From Heligmosomoides polygyrus polygyrus (Eukaryota > Nematoda > Chromadorea > Rhabditida > Heligmosomidae), in the NCBI GenBank assembly GCA_947396885.1, contig OX377202.1, forward strand, positions 34,463,407-34,527,406: a stretch of 64,000 nucleotides of DNA, read 5' to 3'. Position 1 is the first letter of the stretch. Every line of letters begins with the position of its first letter. Below, piece by piece: positions 22,501 through 35,800 of this stretch. Below the pieces are notes generated by a model. It ran no database searches. It saw nothing but the letters and a program-made list of their open reading frames with translations, and was not told where the DNA came from. The position numbers were made by a program, and so were the translations under genes.

Positions 22501-25500
22501 AGACGGTTGCCACGCAACACCGTCCACTGATCTGCTCGCTGAAGATGATCACACCTTCGAGTTGTAAACATGCCGAGCGATGCGGATCGGCTAGAATCAA
22601 ATGGTGGCGACTGAAAGAGAAGGAAGCGGCAGTTACTTCTCGCATTCGGTTGACGACGGTGACAACTGTTGACGAAACTTGGAAGGATGCTACCGATGCG
22701 ATAACCCCGACTCCAACTCGGCACATCGAAGCCTCGACGACGCTGGGTCGACAAGCAGGCATGGCGGTGGACTTATGATGTCAAAGAGAACGTCCGAGAA
22801 AAGAAATGGTCTATCACGATTCATCGGTGATAAAACAGTCCATAATTGCCGGAATTATCGAGAGGCGAAGAAAGCGGCAATGAAAGCAGTGGCCGCTGCT
22901 AAAGCCGCATATTACGCCGATGTTAGCGAGAAATTGGAAACGCGCGATGGTGAGAGTTATCTTTACCGACTTGCGAAAGCTCGCTGTCGCCAAGCAGAAA
23001 ACATCGAGAAGTTCTTTGGCATTAACGACGACAACGGACGTCTTCTGATGGATCGTAAGAGGGCTGTGAAGCGATGGCCCGACTACTTCGAGGAAATGAA
23101 AAAACTTTGAATGTTGAATTTGACCATCCTGCTATTCGTTTTGCATCTCCTCTATACGGTCCTGTTCAGAAAATCACAATGAGCGAAAGAGCTCCCCGAA
23201 GAAGATGAATTCAGGCAAAGCCACTGGTCCCGATGAAGTGCCAACCGACCGGTGTTAGTCGAGGGGCTGATGCCCCGCTGACTGGCTAACAGAGTTTTTC
23301 AAACAGGTTGTTGCTGAGAAGAAATTGCCCGAGAGCTGGCAACCAAGCACGACCATCCCGATTTGGTAGAAGAAGGGCAGTCCTGCAGACTGCGCTAGTT
23401 ACCGTCCAATTCGCCTTCTTTCGCACACCAAGAAAATCTTTGAGCGAATTGTCGATCGACGTATCCGGTATGTCGTTCAGCTTTCCGCGAATCAGTGTTG
23501 TTTCGTCTCTGGCTGTGCCCTGTTGATGCCATTCACGCTGCTTGTCTTTTGCTAGAGAAGCACCGCGAGAAACAGAAACCGGTGCATTTTGCGTTACTGG
23601 ACTTGGAAAGGCCTTCGACCGCGTTCCGCGAGATGTTATATTGTACTCGTTGCGACAACATGGCATCCCTGAAGAGCTCATTGAGTGGGTGCGCGTTCTG
23701 TACTCTTGCCCAATTAGTCGAGTGTGAGCGCCTCGACGGAATTACCCATCTCTGTAGGGGTGCATTATAATTCTGCGCTATCCCCACTGCTCTTCGTCGT
23801 TGTGATGGATGTAATCTCACGAGATCTCCAAGTGGCGGCACCAGACGTTGCTGTATGCTGACGACGTCATGCTTGCATGTGAAGACAAAACCGAACTCGA
23901 GCGACAGGCGTGGTGCGATCTGCATTGTTGGGACTCAAGGTAAAAAGCAAAAAGACGAAGTACTTGACGACGGATGTGAATGAGTCGGATCTGTTAAGAT
24001 CAACGGTACTGAACTCTCACGAGTTACATCGTTCAAGTATCTCGGATCAGCGATCACGTCCGATGGCAGCCTAAAGTTGGAGCTGAACGCACGTGTGAGT
24101 GCAGCCTGGTCCAAATAGCGCTCTCTGACTGGGTGCTTTGCGACAGTGCAAAACCAGAGCACTTCAAATCGAAAGTTTGTGGAATGGTCGTCCGCCCAGT
24201 AGCACGCACGGTGCTGAGTTTTGGCCCATGACGAAGGTCGCCCCGATAGTCGAGAAGCTGCGCGAAGCTCGTCTTCGATGGTAGGCCATGTCCTTCGCGC
24301 TAACGACTACACGGTCCGTAAGATTTTCCGGAACCTTGAGATCCCTGGAAAGGGGCCCAGGAGACGCCCGAAGCAACGTTGGCTAGATACGTTGCGCTTG
24401 GACTTAAAGATGGCTGGTGTGCACACTGGTCAAGCATTTGATTGGGAGAACTGGCGTCACCACACCAGAATACCGGACCCCGCCACCAAGCGAGACAGAC
24501 GCTAATGAAAATGATGATGATGCTGATGATGATGATCGCTAACAAGCAATTTGTGAGTTCGCTGTCATTCCGCTACTGTTGCAGCCCCAAACCTCTTTGG
24601 GACGCTCATTGAGCTTCCTTATTAGTGCATTTCACATTAGCACAGCGTACTTCACAAGGACTGGCAGAGTTTGAGTGATGGGGTGGTTAATGAGCCGAAA
24701 TCTGGTTTTTGAATCCTTGCGTGGAAAATTGGCATAACTTTTCTACAAGCTATTAAAATGTTGCATATTGCGAAAAACGTATTAAAGCAATCGTTCGTTT
24801 TTACTACAAGTTTTCTCTGGTTCTTACTAGTAGATGTCGATTTACACTCATTCTGTTGCAGCTGTTGCGAATCCAAATCACTGCATCGAGGAATGGATAG
24901 ACGATCGTGTGAACGTTATTTTCTATGAAGAGTTTCATGGTTGGGCGATTTCGGATGATAATTATCTGGTACGATGGATCCCCGATTCTTGCTGCGTATC
25001 AAACTATCTAACCGGGAAAAGGGTCTAGGAGCACTTCAGAATGGCGAAAATGCTGCGATGAAACACCGCTGCGAGATCTTCACCCCTTAAATAGTAGAAA
25101 AATTGGTTCCATTTTGCAAGGTTCTTGAGTATGCCGGATTAGGAGCCATAATAACTTAGTATTAAAAAAAGTGCAGTAGTGCAATGCAATACCTTCCAAG
25201 CACCGAATATGCCTAAAAATGCAAAAATAGAGCTTTATACCTGTGGGGTTAGGCTTTCGATTCTTTATCTTGCAGTATTTTTGCACATTTTAGCATTTGT
25301 GCGACTGTACTATTCCATAGTATATCTTTTGAGGCCCTTCTCTGTAGGTTCAAGGCCTTTGGAGAAGTGGACATTCTTCCACTATTGCACTTCACGCCAC
25401 GGTGTTCATTTTCGTCGTTCAGACTTGCGCGTAGGCACTTTCCTGTTAATCAAACCTTCAGCGACTGCAACCTAAGAGCAGCTCTGTGATTAGAAGTACT

Positions 25501-28500
25501 GCTTTCACTTCCCGGCCTTTTCTCAGCTAAAAACGGAGAGAAGAAGTGGAGATCGACGTGAAAGTTTGACGAGATGGAAGAACGCACTCCCGTAGTGAAG
25601 ACTAAGTGTCTCAACAGAATCAGTTACAAATCGATACACAAAATTATTCAAAAACTCACAGTTCTTTAACAGATTATTCACTCGAATAGGATTAGATATA
25701 ATCAGTTGTATAACTGTACCCAAATTACTGAGGTCTGAACGGCAAACCTCATTGTCGTCGACATGACCTCATCAGTCGCGCGGTCTGTAACAAACACGGA
25801 GACGCACCACAAATGACGCCTGTTTTAGCGACATTTTTGAGGTGAAACAAAAAAAAACGTTAATTTCTTTTTCATTTCAATGTTTTAGGTAGTAGTTTGC
25901 ACTCTCGGCCTTCAGGATGATATATCAGCTCAGAAATTTTAGGTATTCCTCGCGGAAGCATAGTTTTCACTGAGAAGTTGCTCATTTTGATTTCAGAAAG
26001 TTTGCTTTCTCCTAGAAATTTTCCATTTTGACTTCAGAAACTTCTTTTTCAGGCAGGAATGGGCTGTTTTAATTGCGGAAACATCATTTTCACTGAGAAA
26101 TTTTTCATGTGACTTCCGAGGGTTTGCTTTCTCCTAGAAATTTCCCATTTTGACTTCGGAAATGTTGTGCTCAGGTAGGAGTGGGCTGACTTGATTAAGA
26201 AAACCTCGTTTTCACTAAGAAATTGTCGATTTTGAGTTCCAAAACTTCGTATTCCTCTTGGCAGTTCAGTTTGGTTCGGAAACTTAGTTTTCAGGTAGGA
26301 ATGGGCTCGAATGGGCTGATTGGGGAAGCTTTGTTTTCACTTAGTTGTTGATACTGATTACGAATTGAAGAATAATGCAGACCCAGAAATCCTTTACATC
26401 AAGTCTGTGCAGTTCAGAGGTTTGTTAAAATATTGTGGATGATTTAAAATGGGAATTTGTATAGATATTTCTAGAACTACGAGTTTCTCACCTGGCAAAT
26501 CAAGGTGCAGTTGCAGTAGGTACTACAAACTAGGAGCGGGCTAGATCTCCAACTTATATGTTCATATGCTCATGTTTTTATTGTCGTGTCCACAATTCCA
26601 AACTTGTTAAATATTATTGACTACGTATTCAAAGCTCATTCAATTCACAGGAATGTCATACACGTACAGATAGAAATAACGGTAGTCGGAAGCTAATCAC
26701 GAACAAGTTGTGAAGAAAGCAACTTCAACAGTTCCCATTCCATTCAATAGAGGAAATACATGATCCGTTAGGTTTTCGTTATGAACAAGGAATTTTGGAA
26801 GCAGAGAAACGTGCAGCATCCTTAGAACACAAAAATTCGACAACATCCCGTAACATTAGCACTTGCTTATTCAAGCAGTACACGGCGAAGAGATCACTTA
26901 ACATGATGAGCTAGAACCGGCGGAATCATCATAGTTTCGCACTTCCTGTCTGAAATAACGTACCTCAATGGGACAACAAATAATCAGCTGAAACTAATGA
27001 CTTACGGATAACAGACGGATCGGTGTATGGTTTCTTACTGGTCCGACTGCTCTGAGTTCTGAACGACGAATTAACGACGCACAACGTTCCTCCCGAGCTG
27101 CTATATCAAAGCAAATCTTCTGCATACCATGGCGATGTGATCAAGTATGTCTGCTCCTTCTGAACTTTTCGCGATCTCGAATGAGTACGCCTTGATTCGA
27201 GACCAACACTGAAATTTAGATAGCATCGAAACGGAAAATCAAATATTTGGTAGCCCAATGTAAGAATGCTGATCACCCTACCGTTTCGATTCTTTCGTTA
27301 TGAACAAGGAATTTTGGAAGCAGAGAAACGTGCAGCATCCTTAGAACACAAAAATTCGACAACATCCCGTAACATTAGCACTTGCTTATTCAAGCAGTAC
27401 ACGGCGAAGAGATCACTTAACATGATGAGCTAGAACTGATTGCTTAGCTGCAAAATATGTTAATCCAGAAGTGTTCGCGTTACCTACCACGAAAAAGCTC
27501 ACCCCGGGATCGCAGTCACAGCGCTTCTGCTTGATAAAAAATGTCCCTTTACAACGGACCTTCCATCCTTCATCGGTAACCTCAGGCAGGGATTGCAGCC
27601 TCTTTCAAGGCTTTAATCCCTGCCTCGTGCGCTTTGTGTTGCTCCGTGAGGCGATGCCGCCCATACAAGAGACGACGGCACATCTACAATATTTGCGGTT
27701 ATAAACAATCGTCGACGTCGGTGATCTGAAAACTAACCCTTATTTCAAAATCGTGCGCAATAACTTCTGGAGCGGTTATTAGACAATTGACGATTGAGTC
27801 AATCCTCGAGTTGCCTACGCGACCGCGGTATTCATATTTTAGGCGTTTGTGGAAACGTTCAACTAACATTGAAGTGTTGAACGGTGCAAAAATTCGGGCG
27901 TACCCAGCCCACTGTTCAGCAGGGTGCCCCTGAAAAAATATTGTCTGGGTACGAGAAATATTGATGCATGCTGTCAACTATTACCAAGTGTTTTCCAAGT
28001 ACTGTAGCATTTCAGATTCCTTTTTTCTTTGAGCAGCTGCCGGAGCCTATTGTAACGCTGTTTGAACTCATTTTCCACGCGCACATTGCAGAGTGCTGAC
28101 ACTTCATTTTTTACAACAGATACGAGAGAATTCTAAAAATGCGTTGTTAGATTAACGGAATCAAGAATGCTAAAACAAAAGGCTCATCTCTTCTAATCTG
28201 CGATTCGCATTTCTCATTACAGCTTGCACCGCATGAAAGGAACACAAAAGTTTTGCTGACTTTGTGTATGGAAACTAGAGTTTGAATCCATTGTAAAACG
28301 AATTCGTATCGTCAGTCATAAAATAATCCGTATCGAAATCAGGAATCAGCTTTTTTAGTTCTGCGAATAACACTGCAATTTCTTTCAAAGTCATCCTAAA
28401 AATCATGCTTCGCTTAACATTCTGCAACACAAACCAATTTACAATATACCTGATTGATAAAAGGAATCCTGCGGGTAGTCTCATGTCCCACTCATTAAGA

Positions 28501-31500
28501 AGTACTAAAATTGCTACTCGGAGAGTGTATCCGGTAAGATTGAATGTGTCATCAATGCATACTCTTCGCCTTCCATATTTTCTCAGCCAACTCTCTTGAG
28601 TAGGAGTTATGATGACTAAAGTACAGAAAATACATAGTTACCCGTTTCTAGGAATTTTTCGTGAGGGCTGTAAAGAACATACCCATCACGAAGCCGTCCC
28701 CAGTCTTAGGCTTCCAGGGTTCATAGTACCTTATTCCATCTTCAGGCAGCTTTCTGTCTACTCTAGCTTCTACGGAGATGATATCATTGCTGTGCAGCCT
28801 GGCTGGCACTATTCCGTGCTTCTCAGCAATATTCCTGAAAGTGACGTGGTTTACACATGAACACAACAACTTTCAAAAGGCTAACTTGATATCCTTCGTT
28901 GTGGTATAGAAGAGCCTGGTCCGAGGAATACCACATGCGAATTGTGATTGTATTTTAGTAACGATCTGCCCTGCATCGAAACCATCCTTTAGAAGTTGAA
29001 CTATGTAATTGGTCGCATCCTGGTTCAACTTAAGGGATTCGTTACCAGGCATATGGCCTAAGTGAGTCATGCAACACTCCACTTGAACACCAGAGCTGTT
29101 TTCCCCTACCTAAACATGGCCTGTGATTAAATCCATTATGTAAAACGAGAAGGGGATATGTTACCATTAATAATGAAATCACTCGCGGCTCACCTTCATG
29201 TAGGCAGTACAATACATGGTTTCCTTTTTCGTCTTAGCCCGGTGCTTCTCTGATTCTGCCCGAAAGGAGACATTACAGCGTAAATAGTATGTCTTCTGAT
29301 CTCTGTTCTTATTATATTTGCACGCCGAGATTGCCCGTGTTGTCATGCTAGTGTCATCGACCTGGCTTCCCCATTCCTGGAAATCGAACTAAGGATTGAA
29401 ACATGAGTCTTATATTGTTAACACAAAATTACCTCGCAGTCGGCCTTGCTTGTAAAAAACACTCGTTCTATAACGAGATCTTCTGCCAATTTTGCATGTC
29501 GGTCACGAGCATGACCAACAAGGCTTCTGTGATCCTGGAAGAAGTGTCTCTTCAATTGATATTGCTCTCCTGATAAACAAATACCTCATCTGGATTCAGA
29601 CTTACTTTGCAAACTGCATCGCAAGAAGGACAACTAATCGCAGCGAAGCGAAGAGAATCACCATGCACAGCTATTTCGTGACTCCTTAGCCCAGAATGTG
29701 TTTGATACGGTCAGCCGCAAACTTCGCATTTATATTTCGCATTAGCTGACGAAGCTTGCACCCTCTGGTTTCGCTTTGCTTCCTTCAATTTAGCGATCAT
29801 ATCACGTCTGTAATTGTGTTGCCCGAGAAGGTGTCGAGATAGCTGATCGCGGAATGTTTTTCCGCACTCAGGGCATTTTTCTCCAGGGTGAGGGTTCCTG
29901 AAAACCTGACGACATTGATATCCTCTCAACACTCAAAACTTTAACATAAGGAAAACAAGGAGTGAGAACTAACTCCGTATTCCAGTTTCTCCATCCATCT
30001 GGGAAATCCTGTCAAAGGCGAGCGAACTCTGAAAACGCGAATTTCAGAACGGAAAGAAAGTTTTTGAAATCATAGTGCAGCGAAAACGAAGTGTCGGAAA
30101 TCAAAATGAGAGATTCCCAAGTGAGAGCAACGTTACTGAAATCAAAATGAGAGATTTCTTGGACAAAACGAAGTGTCGGAAATCAAAATGAGAGATTTCT
30201 AGGAGAAAACGAAGTTTCGGAAATCAAAATGAGAGGTTTCTAGAAGAAAACGAAGTTTCGGGTGACAAAATGGGAAATTTCTATAAGAAAACGAAGTTTC
30301 GAAAGCAAAAGTAGGCGAATTCTTAATGAAAACGAAGTCCCGGAAAGTGCCAATTGCTGCCTAAAACATTGAAATGCAAGAGAAATTAACGTATTTTTAT
30401 TGGTTCAACTCAAAAATGTCGCTAAAATAGGCGTCATTTGTGGTGTGTCTCCGTGTCTGTTACAGACCGCGCGACTGATGACGTCATGTCGACGGCAATG
30501 AGATTTGCCGTTTAGAACTCAGTCCCAAATTTACTCGAAATTTCATAATTCAACAGCAACATAAACTCAATATCACAACAACCACAAGCAAAAGATAACA
30601 ACAACCAGAGCAATGACAACCATAACATTAGACATGTTTTGTTTATTCAATATTGCAGAGAATTGCGTTCGCGCCATTGAAGGTGCAGAAGAAACGGGTC
30701 AATCAGCTTACTGCAAGTAGTTCATGAAAACCATCGAGGGACTCGTTTTCAGAGACTCAAAATTAGAAAATCACTTGATAAATACAGGAGAACTCTGCCA
30801 AGAAAGTTTATGATTGCAAAGCGATATACCATTCTTCGAAATCTCAGGCTCTTGAGTCACGGACGGATCTGGATCAAGCAAAAGTTTTGTTTTTGAGACA
30901 CAATTACTTGCCTGCTTGAGAGGGAGACATATATTGTCACCCTCATGTAAAGGTGCCTGGGTTTCTAATACTTGGCCGAAGGAAAAGAAGAATGCAATTC
31001 CATTTGTGTATTAGTCATTGTCTGGCGTCCACTAAGTTCACGGGAAAGTCTTGACAGTAAGGTTTTCATTTTTAATTTTTATTTTTTAAACATTTTTCGG
31101 CAACCGAAGGCTTTGAAGCGGTCTTCGACTGGGGGAATTGCTAACACCAGTGGAACCAAATCGGAAATGATGCACGGCAAAAGAGCGCGCAATCTTTTTC
31201 GACGCGCCGCACACGTGGGCTGCGTCGGCGTCCACGTGAATATGGTTCCTTTTAAGCAAATCGTGGGCATGGTGGCGTTGCTTCATGCGAAGAGGTCGGG
31301 GTTACGTTCTCCTGGAAAAATCCTCCATTGCAGGATTTTTGCATCTCAACTGACTGATTAAGATCTGAGGAGTTTTGACGTGCCACAATTTTCGGGTGCG
31401 TTACGTTATGCCGCTCCCTGGGTTACGGTAACGGGCCGCGCCGCGCGCCACCGCCCCCGATCACGGTAGCGTGGCGTGTTGTTGAGCCCGCCTCGGACGG

Positions 31501-32840
31501 ACGGGTCCGACTGCTGCCGACAGGGACGGCTAGTTAAGTCATACGCGTCTATTCAATGGGCGCGCTAGAGCACGAAGTTATGCACCACCGACTGTTGGCT
31601 ACGCTCTATCGGCTTGGTAGAAAAGGGAGACAGTGAAATACCTCCGCTTCAGCATGTATGTTGGAGAAATACGAAGGTTTTTGAGTGAGCAGATCTCATC
31701 CCACTCGAACGTAGTTAACAAACGCTCCCACTTCCTCAGTCCACCAAAAGACGTCAAATGTTCCACAAACATTTAAGTGTTACCATACCATTTAACTGTT
31801 TCCCTTCTTCTGCGCTAGTAGAAGGAACGCAGTCGAAAGCAGTCGGCACATCCTTTCGCGCCCTAGCGCGCCCAGCAGACTCGGCGACCGCCCGCGTATG
31901 ACGTCACTAGCCGTCCCTGTCGGCAGCAGTCGGACCCGTCCGTCCGAGGCGGGCTCAACAACACGCCACGCTACCGTAATCGGGGGCGGTGGCGCGCGGC
32001 GCGGCCCGCTACCGTAACCCAGGGAGCAGCCTAACGTACGAACCCACAATTTTCTGGTGTTTTGTGCGCATTTTACAGCTCTATGCGCTTCTGCGCTCGA
32101 AAAGCGCAGAACCCAGCTGCGGACTCCTCCTGGGCGACGAGAGCAGTTTCTGCACGAGCAGCTTGGATGGAAAACACTCCGGAGTCTCTTCCCTAGCCTG
32201 GTTCTGCGCTCATTGAACCCAGCTGCGCACTACCCGGCTAAGCAGTTTTAGTGCGCTCAAAGTTATCAAATGAAGATATGCGTGCCTCAGTCTTAAGCGC
32301 AAGGAAAACCATACACAAATGTCGTAGACCAAGCGCATTACGCTCATGAGCCATATGTCTTTACGGTACGTTTTTGTTTTCGCGTTCTTTGAAAGCAGCA
32401 TAGGCATAATTCTTCTTTTGCTAAATATGTATGTGCTGGGCTAGTCTTTCGACAAAGCTAGCTACCAGTCCCTCGTTTAATTTGTTTTTTAATTTTCAAA
32501 TTCCGAGCTGCAATAGATGTTTTTATGTAATGTAAATGGTGGATACGTGCAGCAGGGATACTAGAATTTTTAAGAGACCAAGTTGTTTGGTGACCAAAGT
32601 TTCATGGCGTTCTCAAATTCTGAAACCATAGTGAGACCACTCTGGACTCCTCGACTTCCAGTTTCCTCCTTGCGCTTTTCCTCCTTCTAAAATTGATGGA
32701 TGTGTGTTCTTGTTTTTCGACTGCACTTTTATCGACTAATTTTCAGTAGTTCTTTTGCGTTAGTTGCTGTTTTGACATTTTGCTAGTGTATGCCTACTAT
32801 ATTTGCTACTGTGTTTGAGCGCGTCCTATGACGTACATAA

Positions 32841-32875
<35 letters not shown>

Positions 32876-35800
32876 ATACAAGTTTCGCGCTAAAAAAACT
32901 TCCGATTTGGTTTTATGGGCCATAGATCCACTCTCGATCGGGTACATCCGAGTGTCTCGCAAGATTCCAGGTGGGAGCCCCGATCCTGTTCGACAGATCG
33001 AGAACGGCGGAGTACTCCACTGCATGGAACCCGACCGCGGTTTGCCTTTGAAGTCCACATCTCCTTTTGCGAACCGAGCGAACCAGTGCTGGGCAGCTGA
33101 TGGTAGCGCTGCTAGTGTTGCGGACCGCCGCGATCACTCAATTGCATCGGCGCCACTCATAGAAGATAATTGCTAGAGCACGCTCGTGTGAAATTGACAT
33201 TGCATTGAAACACAGGAACGAGCATGCGCGCTTATATGCCTTTTGCAGAACAACTTTGAGAATGCTGTAGTACTATTATTTTGCAGATCATGGTTATCAA
33301 TCGGAAAACAAAATATTAGGAAAACAGAGCTTGCTGAGCAGTCTCGTCGACCTCCTTCTTGTTGTACGCCCATCCCAACATTCAACTCTTAGCCTGGCTC
33401 GACGGCTACTGCCTGCCATACTATCCTAGAGGGCAGAGATTTTGTCTGCCTCTTCGACCCATCTGGGGAGAGAACGTCACAAACCATTCTCTTGAGGGTG
33501 CCTGGCAAAAACCTGAAGTGTAACGAGGTGTTTCAAAATAAAGAGGACGCTAACTGACTAGCACCTCGTACTGAATTCATGTCTCACACTATAATGCCAC
33601 AAATGCTTAAAAAACGTTTGGAAGCCATTGCGTATCAGCTGAAGATCAACGTTTTAAAAATGTAAAAAAATCCTTCAGGTAATGGAAGAAGGACACCTGG
33701 GTCCTCCCTTATCATGCAGCGTCACTTATCACTACGCTTCGAAGCCACTTGACCGAGCGCCTTTCTCCTTCCTCATATCTTCTGTATGCGTGTTATGCGT
33801 GCATGACCCAGGAGCTTAGCGTGCGGCCGTACTGTGAACTTTGAGGGCGCCTATCTCTTTGAGTTCAAGGTCTCTGCGAAAACGAAACATTCTTCTCTAG
33901 TGTTCGAGATCACTTCATTTCATGGCGAATCTCGAGCTCGAGCAAACCGTTTTAGGCTGCAAACTATTAACGAACTGGTAACTCGTCTATTTTTATCAAC
34001 TAGATACAGTGGTAAGATAAGAAAACAAGCTTTTCGAAACGAAGAGCATTACCTTGAACGAGAACAGCTGACTCCTATTTCCGGGCTTCGTTCATGAATT
34101 ATGAAGCAACAATCACTGACCAATAATTGATTCCGTCATTACTCTACATACTTTTGAAACATTTAGGTTCGCAACTCGGAGTGGTCGGTCAAGTTCCTTC
34201 ACGAACTGGCAGAAAAGGAGTTTCAGTTGCGATTCATATGGAGTGGTTACGGAAGCGGAACGGTACTGGTAGGTTTACTCTGTAATGTTGCGGCTGTTGT
34301 ATGCAGGAGTGTCGGAGGGAAAGGTCGGGAAGAAAATATCCCCGGTAGATGTCTCGGCTAGAGTTTTCCTCCGCTAGAGGTGAATTATCTATATGCTTTT
34401 AGAAGGCGGCAAAACCTTTTTTTTAATTGGGTTCATTGTCGAAGGACAAGATCGAAAGACTTTGATTAATTTCTGAAGGGTGCGAGCCCATTCTTTTTTG
34501 CATATCCCACTATTCTTTATGTGAACCTTGTGGAAGCCATCTTTCGAGAATATTATGTTCGGGCTAGGGGCGAATTCATTAACTGCTTACATAACTTTAA
34601 CAGAGAATTCACAAAAACTCGATAACGAAAAAAGCGAAAAAACTCAGATAACGCAGCTTATCGGTCACATTATCGCTTGATAAGCCACGCTATCAGGGAT
34701 TTCAGCTGTAATTTTCTCCGTTAAATTTCTGTAAGCCGTTGATAAATCCGGCCCCAGGTCTCTGAGGCGTAAGTTATCACTGCAAGAACAGTTCGATCAA
34801 GTTCGGTTCGAATAGTTCGATTTCGCTGTGTGGCTTCACTCAAATTTTGCAGTTGGAAAGCGTAAATGTTTGCAATCACTGATGTGCCGGTTTTAAGAAA
34901 CTTCGGCCTCTACTCAGAAGATGTGTATCATCATCTCGAAGAGTCAGAAGAGCCAGGAGTAGGCCATAGACAAATTCTCGCCAGCCTCCTCAATAACCTA
35001 ACATATATGTATCTTTTGACGTGCTCTGAGTCCCAGCTCTGAGTAACCACGGACCGTATTGTGGTATAAGGTGGAAGACGTCCTCGACGTTAGCAACTAC
35101 CGCCCGATCTGCCTGCTATCTGCAGTCTTCAAGGTCATTCCTAATAGGATCAGCAGAACGCTGGACAAAGGGCAGTCATGTGAACAAAGCGGCATTCGGA
35201 GTGGAATCAGCACGATCGACAACATGCACACCGTTACGAACCTCACCGATGTATCCCGAGAGTGCAAAGTGCTGCTGTTTCTCACGCTCACTGACATGAA
35301 GAAGGCATTCCACCCGCTAAAGTGAACGTAGTTATGGCCAGACAGGTTGCACCTATTCTTTTCACTTCGTGAGTGGATTCGTTACCAAAACTCACGTTTC
35401 TACAAAAGGCGACGCCGCAAACGTGATAAGATGGCTTCGGGGGTGGGGCATTCTACACCTAAAATCTCTTCAACGTCACCCTCGTAACACTTGTCAAAAT
35501 CGTCGAGTGAGAAAAAGCAGGAAGCCAAAGCCTGAATGCCCAACTGTCCAGGTTTCGATAAGGTCGTACTGATGGCATTGAATATGTGGAAACGTCATAT
35601 CGCAAATGGATCTTGTAATGACCAAGTATCAACTTAGAGTTTTCATACTAATCCTAATTTGAAGAAGTCTTGGAATGTTTCTACTAATTTTGCCTTGTTC
35701 CTAGAGTTCAGACAAATGAAAGCGGAAAGGTTACGTATGTGCCCTATGAAGGCCAGATCAACAAGCTCCGCGCGGTGAGGAGTTAAGATGACGGTGTTCG

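Larger units (their letters stand above)
16673..24861 (+). other. Copy B intron 4 (8189 bp)
   Basis: Holds a Helitron-like/minisatellite tract and a long RTE copy bracketed by a 63-bp inverted repeat. Confidence 0.65.
25727..30523 (-). mobile_element. Mutator-like (MULE) DNA transposon, complete ends
   Basis: 4797 bp. Terminal inverted repeats of about 169 bp: left ACTGAGGTCTGAACGGCAAA, right (reverse complement) ACTGAGTTCTAAACGGCAAA, both continuing ..GTCGACATGAC. Direct flanking duplication CCCAAATT at 25719-25726 and 30524-30531. The interior carries one transposase gene on the minus strand. Size, long TIRs and an 8-bp duplication fit MULE elements. Confidence 0.9.
24969..34166 (+). other. 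Copy B intron 5 (9198 bp)
   Basis: Contains a complete MULE transposon, a second MULE-like foldback element, and a LINE tail. 32.9-34.1 kb shows nothing recognisable. Confidence 0.65.

Noticed and set aside
30030..30345. CRISPR-like array of about 41-bp units
   Set aside because: Units are contiguous and imperfect without unique spacers, mirrored at the other end of a transposon; eukaryotic context.
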